In this document: positions 51,745 to 62,479 of the stretch, piece after piece | Numbering within the stretch: position 1 is the stretch's first letter | Layout: each line of letters opens with the position of its first letter | Assembly (NCBI GenBank): GCA_944470555.2 | Contig: OX104127.1 | Span: 115,410,741-115,474,740 of the forward strand | DNA: 64,000 bases | Direction of reading: 5' to 3' | Origin: Heterobilharzia americana | Lineage: Eukaryota > Platyhelminthes > Trematoda > Strigeidida > Schistosomatidae | Notes under the pieces: model-generated | The model's database searches: none | Told to the model about the DNA's origin: nothing | Seen by the model: only the letters and a program-made list of their open reading frames with translations | Program-made: the position numbers and the translations under genes

Positions 51745-52582
51745 CCAGTGAAACATAGGGCTTCAGTAGCACGCCTCCATTTCACTCTCTTCTCTACAGT
51801 CTTTCGGACCTAGCACCACGACTGCCTAGAAGCTTTCATTTCTCCCTCACATGATCTCATCCATGTCACCCTCGCCTTGGATGCCCAACTCGTAGTTTCC
51901 CATTCAGGTTCCACTCTACGGCCTGACGCGTGATGTCCCCGAATGGTCTTCTCAGTGTATGTTCAGTCCAATCCATCTCCACTTTCTTCTGCATATTCAT
52001 TGGGTGACAGCTTCTTGGTTGGTTCGTTGGCAGGTCAGAGTTCCTTGTTGCTTATTCTTATTATTCTGGCCACCTGATCTTCAGTATCCAGCCAGCCTAA
52101 GCAGCTCTTGGTGATTGTCTGTAGTATGTTGGAAGTGCTTTCTGTGACATGCCAAGTTTCTGAACCATATAGCAGCACTGACTTGACATTCGTGTTGAAA
52201 ATCTGGATGTTGTTCACGCTTTATGCTGAGTGCAGTAGATCTGCACACTGATTTCAGATTAATGAAAGCCTGTCTTGCTTTTCCGATCCTGGTTTTGACA
52301 TCTTCGTGTTTGCTGCCGACTGTAGTTGAAACGATGCTGCTTTACCTAGGTAGGTGTAGGTGAAAGAGAAAACTTCGTTTAGGTTTCTCCCGTTGATGAT
52401 GATTGGTGCTTGTTGTTCATGCTATTGTTCGTTGGGTATCTTGATCACCTCTGTCCTCTCTACATTCACTTGAAGTCCGTCTTCGCTGCTTCTTCTGTCA
52501 ACTTTCTAGTTTTTGCCTGTATATCTTCGAGTTTGTGCGACATTAGGCATAAATCATCGGGGAAATCCAAAGCTTCTAGGAT
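51745..52582 (-). mobile_element. RTE-clade non-LTR retrotransposon, 3' fragment 2
   Basis: Begins (minus strand) at the catalytic box, here LDFPDDLCLM (FPDD in place of FADD), continues with SHKLEDIQAKTRKLTEEAAK, then SVLLYGSETWHVTESTSN and LGWLDTEDQVARIIRISNKE, and runs past the KW-rich C-terminal part to the 3' region. It is closely similar to fragment 1 at 26903-27575 over their shared length and lies in the opposite orientation 25 kb away. Frameshifts and stops make it inactive. Confidence 0.85.
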
Positions 52583-54608
52583 TGTAACAGCTGATAGTAT
52601 ATTTTAAAAAGGATTAGTACAGGGTTATCAGAAATTTTCTTGTGAGTCTACCTAAAAGATGTTCCGCCAAGCTACAGAACATCCAGCTAACAGTAGTTAA
52701 AGCAACCAAAACATTTAGCTAACCCGTGATCTTGTTTCTCTTAACACAGTGTGTTCGTTATTTAAAAACCTTTCATAAGTAACTACTGTGACAGTAATGT
52801 GTAACACACCCATTTATATTCTTAAATGTTTCTTGATGGTATACCAATTAAAGCTGTCAGTATTGAACTGATGGTCACTGTGTTAGACCACTGCAAAAGA
52901 TGAACAGTGACTAGTTTGAAAAATCAAATTTTATTCAGCTGACAATTCAAAGGAATTACTTAATATAAATTTGGAAACTCCTTGCCACATAGAGATAGCT
53001 AGTTGCATCTTTCATTGATATAATAATAAATGAGAACACAAATGGTTTAGAAGAAAGACTCTTTCAATAATCTTGTCTTACTAATAAAAAAAGCATAACA
53101 GTAAGTGCTATAATCGCCAAAAATTTCTTGTATGCTGAATGCAACTAAATTCTTTTTAAAAGAATTGAACACTCTTTTAAACCTGTTAATTTGATGCAGT
53201 GAGGTATAAGTAGTATTGACTGGAGCTTAGGAATAGTTTTTGTGTACTCTTCCTCCTTAAAGTGAAAGAAGGTGGAAATTCCGATGATATAGAACATCTT
53301 TTTTACAACTAAAAGTACACAGCAAAGAGCAACAAAGTGGTTGCTACATACTTGCTGATCGTTTTGTCCACTAAAGGTAAACAGTAGGTAAAATGTCAGT
53401 GATTCTGTTAACAGTCAAATTTTGCTTGCTATCTAGGATGAGCTTTATCATATATGAGGTATTCACATGGTTACTAACTAGAGAAATCATCTTGAACATA
53501 TTACTGTCTGCTTCACCAAACTTGAGCATGAAAATAAGAGGAATATAAGGATATAACAGCCATTCAAGTGCCATTTTCAATAAAGTCTTGCATAAGAAAG
53601 GTACTACAATATACAAAATCGAGACTTCTGCTGCGGTAATGGCTCATGTTATATGTATCACTCAATCATTTGGCAATTTAGAATGATGTCAGTATTCGTA
53701 AAAAGAAAAACTTTTAACATTCCCTATAGTAACACTGAAAGCAGTCTTCCCTACAAAATGAGCAAGCGCGAGTTGTTCATGCTGTATCGTCACTTCACTA
53801 AAGCATTCAACTCACGTTTAATACTTTACATCAATTTTCTTATCTTATGGTTCCAATCATTATGACTCAGTTATGCAACATGTTAGGTGCACCGATTAAG
53901 ACTGGAAACAGGCTACATTTGTGTAAAACTCCGTATGTCTGACAAAAAATAATTCTAACGTTTCGCATGAAAGTATGATCCCAGCTACTTGAAGGCAGAA
54001 TTTAAAATACCAACCGGGTAAACTTATGACCACTGCTTCGAAACTTGCCGCGACTCATTATTTAATTTCAATTGTCATTCATGATAAATATAGACTGGTT
54101 CAAATCGCGTATTTGTTCTGTCTGCACAATCCTCCTTGTCAACATTATTTTTAATATATGATTACTTATCATACACGCTTTGTGAAGTAACGTGTATCTT
54201 ACTATGTGATGTGTGTGTGTATGAGAGTGTTATTATTCATATCCCTATTCATTGGCGATGCGAGGAACAAAGACCATAGGTGACGTCTTAGCAGTTCGGT
54301 AATTTTATGTATATGTATAACTAAGCATGTATGACGGATATACATACTATCCAATTGATATAATCCCTTATTTCCACTTCTTCTTAAGCACTATTATACT
54401 GAACATCAGTCGTAAGAGTCTCACCATCTGTCGTAGAATATAGTTTCACATAAGATTTATTTTATTCGATACATCACGCAGTAAGTGATACAGTATTAAT
54501 TACTTGATGATGTTTCGAGCATAAATTATTGCTCATTGTCACGTAAAAGGTATTACGCGAATTTCAATGTCAAATTTGCAAAGTCCCAACACTTTGTATT
54601 CTTCTGTT

Positions 54609-54800
54609 TTAATGCTCGTACAATTTTCCACACCACCGGTAAAGTAATGCATCACTTCTATTACATGTGCTGGGTGTCGATTCAATGAACAAAGTTGTGT
54701 TAGCCAAAGTTTCTACTGTGTTACCACATAAGTAAGAAAAATCGAAACTCCCATCAAGGCTGGAATTGAGACGGCTTGAGGATCCGACTGATTCAATCAA
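54609..54800 (-). pseudogene. serine/cysteine-rich relic frame, possibly retroelement gag
   Basis: Minus-strand frame of 63 codons reading ESVGSSSRLNSSLDGSFDFS and onward, ending CNRSDALLYRWCGKLYEH. Resembles in style the frame at 1478-1753. The sequence just downstream (54460-54560) resembles 62866-62950, so this is probably part of a dispersed repeat. Confidence 0.2.
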
Positions 54801-55288
54801 AAAAATTAATTTGGTTTACTAAATACCCTGCAATATCCCTGAGGTCAAATGCACAGATCAAACTAGCTGACTGAGGAAAGTTGAAACACTGCAGCATAAG
54901 AATTTAGCCAAGTTAGAATGGGAATGTAAAAAACTCGACTGTTGTAATGTAATACAATCGGATAGGGTTAGGGAACCGTACTTATGTCCAATAGAACAAG
55001 GTGAAAAGAGAGATTGATAATCGAATATTTGTTTTCCTAACGTCTGAATGGAAATTTTCGCATTATATTACTTTTGTTTTCGTGTAAGAACAAATTTTTG
55101 TCAACAAATTTTTTATTGCCTTATCAGAAAGAAGAAATGAATGGTAATAATAACAGATGTCGACATAATGAAGATGAGACTGTTACTGAAAGTGAATGCA
55201 AACATCATCCTTCATACTTGTTAATTAACAGCTGTTAAGGAACAAAAAAATGCATTCCATCTTATTTATTCAAACTTTGGACTCGCCA

Positions 55289-55310
55289 ATATATATATAT
55301 ATATATATAT
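55289..55310. repeat. (AT)n microsatellite
   Basis: About 22 bp of AT repeats. Confidence 0.9.
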
Positions 55311-56093
55311 ACATATGATTGTGACCAAAAGCCTCTTCACAGAGCCTTGGTCTCATCGGAATCAGTTTCCTACCAAACAATATGCAATGTGTATTTGCAC
55401 AACTAATTTGGAACTTTTTCTCCACAGACTCATTTGCCATAGGCATTTATGTGCAAAATTACGTGGTTAACAGGTAGGGAAATGGAAATGCGTCAAATGA
55501 GACGACTATACTGAAGATCAGAACAACACCGAATACTATCAAGAGAAATGCAAGTGGTATAATAACCTGGGGTTCAAACCCAAATTTACTGAGAAAGGTT
55601 TAGTTTGATGATAAACTGACTATAAACGCATAAAGCGCTCGTAAACTTCCTAATTGCTAGTGCCCCAATAGACTTGAAAATTCTTCCCTAACAAGTTCTA
55701 AAGATGAGCCTTCATTTCACGTTTCAATAGCAAGCTTAGCTGTTGAAGAACTCGGACGCTTATTTTCCAAATTAATCAGGTCAGTCAACTCTGTTTTTTT
55801 TCTGAAGTCACTTCCGAACATGTTTTGGGGCTCCTGTGGCTCGCTGAGTTCAGCTTATGTATGTGTGACCCCAGGTACTTTTACACTGATGAATACAGTA
55901 GAATGTGATGTCAAATTTCTCATGTATCAGCAACTTCGATTTCGATATTGGCTTCTAGTTTCTGATGAGCATAATCTAATCACTGATTCGAAATCACCAC
56001 TGTTATTGCTATTTTTCATTGTTATTTTATGCTTACAATATAATATAGAATATGTTAACATCTCTTGACGCCTACATACCGGCAAAAATTATT

Positions 56094-56094
<1 letters not shown>

Positions 56095-56127
<33 letters not shown>
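56095..56127. repeat. (TA)n microsatellite
   Basis: About 33 bp of TA repeats; the antisense frame at 56055-56246 owes its (YI)n run to it. Confidence 0.9.
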
Positions 56128-56130
<3 letters not shown>

Positions 56131-57191
56131 GCACATAGAATTATCGAATGATTACGATGCACCTGTGACCTCTGCGTCTTGCTTTTGCGATGAACGGGGA
56201 TATGAATATCAACACATATCGCACAGCAAGATGCATGCAGTATCACTAAGCATGCATGATTAGTGATCGTATTTTAAAAGTAATGATGACACAAAGAGGA
56301 TTGCAGAAGGAAAATAATTACACACTTTTTAGACTCATTTATATGATTCTGATATTTTTTTAGTCTGGATATTTCCATGACTTCGCTCGAACCCGGCTAC
56401 TATGTGATACCTTGCAACTATTCCACTTTAGATACGCTGAAATTTCTACAAATATAACTTAGATCTTGTGTCAACTTTCCACTTACTACCCAATATTTGA
56501 GACAATATATAGTTAAGTTTTGATAACAGTTCACATAAAGTACTAATAAATGTAGCAGACAATGCTTAAAATAGTTTTTTAGTTGCCTTCAACCACCTAG
56601 CATCACTTTTTCTCAAAAAGGAATACAAATAACTTAAGTGTAATGCGCAATCTATTGGTTTCACCATGCAATAATCATTACCCCTGAAAATATTCACCTA
56701 CAGTTGGCATAAAAAATCGTGCATTTAAGAAGGGACACTTATTTCCCTTATTACTAATGCAGTGCTCCATGATCGTCTCATCTTGGGCTGATTTGTTCAA
56801 CCATCAAACGGCAGATAGAATCACAGCTGTTCCAGGTGGGATGGTTAATGAAGTAAACAATAAAGAAATCAAAAAGCAAGGTAGAGAACATCTCCATCTA
56901 ACAGTTAATACAACTTTACAAATGAGTTCGTGAATTACGAAAAAACCATTTGAAAGGACTTTTTAAAAAAGGATAGTGTAATCAGATGCCTTCAAGGAAA
57001 TGAGACTGACAGCTGATCTGAAGACAGGGAAAACTGGATACACAATTTTGATGTAAAAGAAATATCATCGAAACCAGTAATCTTCGGGCTTTCATAAAAT
57101 ACCTCAAGTAAACATAGATTGGCCGTTCGAAACTAGAATTAAGCACTTAAAAGCAACTCTATCTGGAGGTTTTTGAAGATTTACTAATTAA

Positions 57192-57410
57192 TTTTAGGTT
57201 GAAATTCATCAAGAACTAATATCAGTTGGAGGAAAATTGGAAACCTGGCAACACTGGACAGCTGTTTCGTCCTAGTATAAAACTCCTTCGCTGTGCACAC
57301 CCATGACACCGTCCACCAAGGATTGACCCCAGGAACTTCAGGCTCCATGGCCAGCACGTTACCATTGAGCAACCAGTTCAGAATCCAATAGTCTACATGA
57401 ATTCCCACCT
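57192..57410 (-). repeat. tRNA-derived SINE with hammerhead-like core, copy F
   Basis: Minus strand. The tRNA-like head is among the best in the family (TTGCTCAATGGTAACGTGCT on the A-box side, GGGGTCAATCC as B box). The ribozyme is at 57253-57298: the 3' half is intact (taggacgaaacagctgtcca) but the core reads CGAAGGA in place of CUGANGA and stem II relies on G-U pairs. Head-to-head with copy G. Confidence 0.7.
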
Positions 57411-57584
57411 GAAATCGATTGAAATGCCCTCACAAACCTCCAGATAGAATTTATCTAGCTTCGAAAGGTGATTCCTGAAGTTCTAATGATCAGTCATGAT
57501 CAGTGGAGTCAACCAAGCCAAACATGAGAACAGTGACTCATTGATAACATTGGATGTAGGTCGCGATATATCATGAATTGACAG

Positions 57585-57765
57585 AAATGGGAAATGTGGA
57601 CAATGGATTCCGACCCAGTGGCTTCGATCCCTGGTGGGGTGGGGTCATGGGTGCACACTGTTGAGGAGTCCCATACTAAGACGAAACATCTGTCCAGTGC
57701 TCCCAGTTTTCTCACCATCTTTCATCTGATCGCAGTCCATGAGGAATTTCATCCTAAAATCAATT
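57585..57765 (+). repeat. tRNA-derived SINE with hammerhead core, copy G (internal deletion)
   Basis: Plus strand. The tRNA head is shortened: gacccagtggcttcgatccc joins the A-box side directly to an intact B box, so about 45 bp are missing. The ribozyme (57652-57701) is well kept: stem I CACTG with CAGTG, core UUGAGGA (C3 to U), stem II GUCC with AGAC (one mismatch), GAAAC, AUCU and GUC. Tail cgcagtccatgaggaatttc. Confidence 0.75.
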
Positions 57766-58892
57766 ATAAGCAATGCCTGTTAAATTGTTTGGAGTCAACA
57801 GAAAAAGATGAACATATTGAAGGAAATATTGATGTTTAGGTTTTGCTAAATACTAAGTGCATCAAGCTTGAGCTGAAATTACAGTTGTAAGGCTGGCAAT
57901 CTTACCTATGATCTTTGTTTGTTCGGATAAAGTGAAAAATGTTCTTAACACAATTATTATACGAAACAAAAAGTATGTTAAACACCACCAGTATGAGGAA
58001 ACAAATCCAACCTGAAAGGGATTTTAAACAAAAAATCAATGAATTTCTAAGTTAATTGGTGTTATTATGATCAAGAGAGTTTTAAATGACATTCTTCTAC
58101 TCGCTATATGTGTAGACTTATAATAACCTTAAGAAATGATGATAGCCATCATGTACTAACCTACAACCCAAACTTTTCAACAACATTAACAACCTTTCTA
58201 CCATACACTTAGTGAAGCTAACAGGATCAGATTATCTTTTTCATTCAACCAGTGAGTTTTTGACAGGTAATTGGAAAACAAAATTCACACTGATTGACTT
58301 CTGGATTAGTTCGATGAATTAACATTTCAGGTTTTAGACGAAGATTATAACTTCAATTTGTAGAACACTCGATAAAACTATGAAGCAGAGCAGACATTTG
58401 CTGGTTACACGTAAATTAATGCGTAGGTGCATTCATCTTTGAAAATATTGGGTTTACATTACATAAAAAAGTGAATATACTATTAAAAAGGGATCTGTAT
58501 TTCTCAAAATTATCATGAACTGAACGTGATTCGAATGTTAAAAGACGCCGCCTATTGTACTTTCCAACAACCCTTTTCAAATGACAGAACATAAAAGAGA
58601 CCTGACATATATTACCTTTTACACAGAAACTATATCACATAAAGTAAAAGTGAAAGCTCCGTTACTTGTATACAAGTGAACTTTGTTGTTGCAAAACAGA
58701 CTTTGAAACCATTGCTGGATTTCGCCAGCCATCTTGCTATATGATAAAACTGAGCATGGACCATGATAGGATTGTTGGACAATGAGAAAACTAAGATAGA
58801 GAAAATCTATGGATACCTAAACTATTCTCAAAGATGAAGGAATTCGTTGGGAATGAATGACTTAGTTCGCAGGTCTGTGGGGATTTATTGAT

Positions 58893-59000
58893 TTCAGGTT
58901 GGTTTTCATCATGGAATGACATTAGTTGGAGAGACATTGGAAATGTGGTAGCAGTGGACAGCTACTTCGTCCTAGTATGGGACTCCCCAGTAGTAATCAC
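58893..59000 (-). repeat. tRNA-derived SINE with hammerhead-like core, copy H (3' part)
   Basis: Minus strand, only the 3' half. Stem II is perfect (GUCC with GGAC) but the core reads CUGGGGA (A6 to G) and GAAA is GAAG, both at invariant positions. The tail (caactaatgtcattccatg, aaaaccaacctgaaatc) is the clearest view of the family 3' end. Confidence 0.7.
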
Positions 59001-59039
59001 ACACAGCTGGGCTAACAAACAAAGTTAAAAACACTGTTT

Positions 59040-59135
59040 AATAGCAGCGATGAGTAGCGGTTAGCAGTGAAATCCAGGACACTGATCATTTCAACCTAAC
59101 CAACAACGGATAATTACAAGCAATAACATTAGAAC
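59040..59135 (-). repeat. Smalpha-type SINE fragments
   Basis: On the minus strand aaatgatcagtgtcctgg followed by atttcactgctaaccgct matches the Smalpha ribozyme 3' strand and tail, without a recognisable core. On the plus strand caacaacggataattacaag resembles the 5' body after caacgacgg in other copies, so two pieces in opposite orientation adjoin. Confidence 0.5.
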
Positions 59136-59221
59136 ATTATGGCAGCTTGTCAAAGATGCTCTCCAAACCATGTCATTTGTTGAACCGTTAAGATAAAGTA
59201 TGGAAATTCAAATGAAGTCCA

Positions 59222-59580
59222 GTTATGCCAACACCCAGCCGGTGGCTGCCACCTTGACGTGATGGTTGAGCTTCCATATCACAATGACCCAGCGAGCTAC
59301 AGTTGCTGCAGCCCTTGTTCCTTCGAGGTCCTATCATACCAAAACATTCTGTTGGATGGTGGTAAGACGAAAAGCAGTTACAGTTGTAGTATAAGTTATT
59401 ATACCATGAGGGCATACTGCTGCTAGCCTGATAGGATATGGCAAAAGTAGGGTTTCCCTTGGATGACCAGTCGAAAACTTTACCGGTTTTAAAAACGATA
59501 TATCATCTTTGTTCTGCTGTATATGGGTGTATCTTGCCTCTTTTAAACGGTCATGGAGCAACAGAATAACCAGAGGTGAT
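59222..59580 (+). mobile_element. probable 5' region of a non-LTR retrotransposon
   Basis: Clearly GC-richer than its surroundings. The opening ggctgccaccttgacgtgat ... ggttgagcttcc, then tgacccagcgagctac and agtagggtttcccttgg resemble the 5' regions of invertebrate RTE/CR1-type LINEs (caccttgacgtggtgg motif). No open frame for an endonuclease follows. Recognition is from memory of the motif. Confidence 0.4.
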
Positions 59581-59599
59581 CAGTAATTATGGTTAGAAT

Positions 59600-61877
59600 C
59601 AATTTGAAGTATTCATTTCGTTTACTAGAGGCACTTGGACTTACTTTTATTACGTTCTACTGTCTTAATTTTAAGTACCTTGATGTACCCTCTTGTTTCA
59701 AACAGAACAACTTCTAATGTCTGGTTTCTATCAGTTTTTACCATGTCATTTAACTAGTCAAAACTTCTAAACACGTTTTGACCCCTCCGGGCTGTTATTT
59801 CTTTCTGAACATATACGCACCAACAAGATGGATTTTGAACAGTTTTTTAAGTATGAAAGCAGTTAAAAAAAGAAAACTGAGACTAGGCAACTGTCAATCA
59901 CCTTGAAAACAAACCTGACTGGATATATTCTACGTATTAAACGAATTGTAAAAATGTGGTAGGAACTATTCAAGGAAATGTTTTTAACAGATTTATAAAA
60001 CAAAGTTTACTAAATAAATTAAGCAGATGTCTATACACTGAACATGTTAGGCTTCAGTAAAGTATTTAGTAAGACAGGTTATTTCAAGAATAGTAAATTG
60101 GGTGGCCTTTATAATTGTTTCTCTCTAATATGTACCATTTTTTTGTTCAAGATGTTTTGCAAGTTTGAACGTAAACTACAGTCATAGACAGGAGACTCGA
60201 TATTAATTAAATTATCAGTACGAAATAATATTTGGGTTCATCCAGTTTGGTTCTGATTCAGTGATGATGACTGGTGATTCAATGAAATTAGTTTGCTAGA
60301 AAGTCATTTAGCAGCAATCTAAATACTGTCGTATAGATCATAGAAGACATTTGAACGATATTCTATTGAAAATCTTAGAAGTTCACTTAATGATTGAGGT
60401 GAAATTGAAAACTAGTTAGAAGTAAAATCTCAGCTGATAAGCACATCAACTGATCATCATGATGCTAACTGCATGTATTTATCCGTAATGGAATTACCCG
60501 TGCAGCTTAAACTGTCTATTTTGACACCAAAGGATTAATCCTGTTTAGGTCCATCAATCAGTTCAACTAACGATTCACTGACATAATTTGAAGGTAGACA
60601 GACAACAATGGCATCTTCAAAGAGTAGTTAGAAGGAAGGCATGATGCAGTTTGTTTTTCCTTTAAAAATTCACCATTTTAATGTTTTTTGAAAGATATTT
60701 GATGAGACAGTGTTGAAAATCAAGGAGGGAGGTAGCTAGATTGAAAGCATAATCTGCAATAAATCTTGTACCCTAAAAAATCAATCAGAAATACTTTGAG
60801 AAGTTATTCTCCTGTCTTCACTTACCTCCAATAAACTGTAATTCAGACGACGAATCAGTGAGTCAGTAGCATGAATATTTCAAAATCTATCGACTATTCA
60901 AACAAACTGTCAATGAGATCTGATAGACAAATAGGAGGAGTACTTAGAAATATCTTTCTGGTATCTGGTCTAGTGTGAAAAAGTGAATCCTCAGTGGATG
61001 AATAGTCTACCCGGTTGACTTCCAGTATTATCTGAGATTAAAAATTCGGTAACTAGAGTATGTAAATAAAGAGAACTTGGAGATTTATGTCTACCTTATT
61101 ATTTAAGTAGGTTTTGACAACTTTATGGGTACAAGGAAGGAATAATTATGGAAGCACAGTTAATAAACACCTACAAGATATATACGATCAAACATTTACT
61201 GCCATAAATTCTTCCTGGCAATCAAAAATAGTTACTGACACCGAATACATCCTACTAAAAAATGACACCATAATCATCAGTCACTTATGCATGAAGTAAA
61301 ACTAAAAATAACTGAGGAGTAAATAAGGATTCTCAGTCACCTTAAAGTAACCCTGAAACCATTCCTGATATACTTTCTTGGTAGGAAAAATGGAGTGATT
61401 TTGAAGGTTACTTTAGTGAGTTCGTCTACATTAATGATGAATTTCGCCACACATAGTAATATTATACTGAAACTAAAAATATTTTAAGTGTAGAAACACA
61501 TAACTTTTGCATTTTCTGAAAACTTTTCAAAAACCACTAGTTGAAATTCGCGGCAATTTCGTTTGACCTTCAAATACACTTTAGAAGTCACACCAACTGT
61601 TTCGTACAGTTAGCATTACTTAGGACATTTCTTTCATCAATAAAATGTCAAAAAGCTGAAAATAAAGTCTGAAAAACTTAAATAGACTATAGTATACATT
61701 TTTAATGTTTTGACAAAGTTTGTGGAATAGGTATGCATTCTGTTAATGGTAATTTTGACACAGATACTTAACAACGCATTGAATTCAAGCTTGTTTTCTT
61801 GACTAACCACGAATATAGAGTGGTAAATGTTTGAAACGGGTAAACTTGGATTCGATATATGACCACGAATTTGCCTT

Positions 61878-61880
<3 letters not shown>
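59600..61880. other. no supported gene or named repeat
   Basis: AT-rich DNA. The 61-codon frame at 61114-61299 (containing GSTVNKHLQDIYDQTF) has some protein-like character but no good splice pair. Confidence 0.3.
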
Positions 61881-61881
<1 letters not shown>

Positions 61882-61933
<52 letters not shown>

Positions 61934-61951
61934 TATATATATATATATATA
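61882..61951. repeat. (AT)n microsatellite, longest in window
   Basis: About 70 bp of AT/TA repeat with one interruption (tgtacat near 61928). Confidence 0.95.
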
Positions 61952-62132
61952 AAGATGTCAAAAAATTGATAAAATTGATTAAAAATGATAACTTGGGCAA
62001 AAATGTTTAATTTCAATGAATTTCTTTCCGGATTGCATATAAGTACACAAATTTACCACTTATACTTTTAAATTCTGTATTGAAACCAAGATAATTTTGC
62101 CTTATAGTGGATAGTTTTGGAAGCAAAGATGC

Positions 62133-62471
62133 ATGATTCGTCTTATTTGGTCAACATCAGCTGGATGCATCTGCACTCAGTCTCCAAAATTAGATTTAAG
62201 GAAATATCCTAACATTCGTTCAAGGGGCTTCAGTGAAAACCTAAACCGATCGATTTGGTTCAATATAACAGTTAGTTGGAAGATACAGACATTGAATAAT
62301 AATGAAAGAGGGATTAATGATAATCCCTATTATTATTGTTGTTATCCTGGTACTAATTTAAGTCTTGAAATCCGACTGTTAAAACAGAGTTACAAAAGGT
62401 TTGAAATCGCTGCGAAAATGAGATACAACATCGATAAAGTACTTAGTGAAATTAATATAGTTTTAGATTGA
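62133..62471 (+). CDS. unrecognised 112-codon open frame
   Basis: From ATG to TGA, 112 codons; open from the preceding in-frame stop for 118. Contains NNNERGINDNPYYYCCYPG and a charged C-terminal part (LLKQSYKRFEIAAKMRYNID). No domain, signal peptide or repeat recognised. At this base composition roughly one frame of this length is expected by chance in the window. Confidence 0.2.
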   Translation: MIRLIWSTSAGCICTQSPKLDLRKYPNIRSRGFSENLNRSIWFNITVSWKIQTLNNNERGINDNPYYYCCYPGTNLSLEIRLLKQSYKRFEIAAKMRYNIDKVLSEINIVLD

Positions 62472-62479
62472 ACAAATAA

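Larger units (their letters stand above)
52600..57180. other. no supported gene
   Basis: AT-rich with GT-rich and TA-rich simple patches (54200-54230, 55289, 56095). Frames of 60-82 codons (53371-53616, 53653-53865, 55820-56068) have no splice or family support. Confidence 0.3.
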
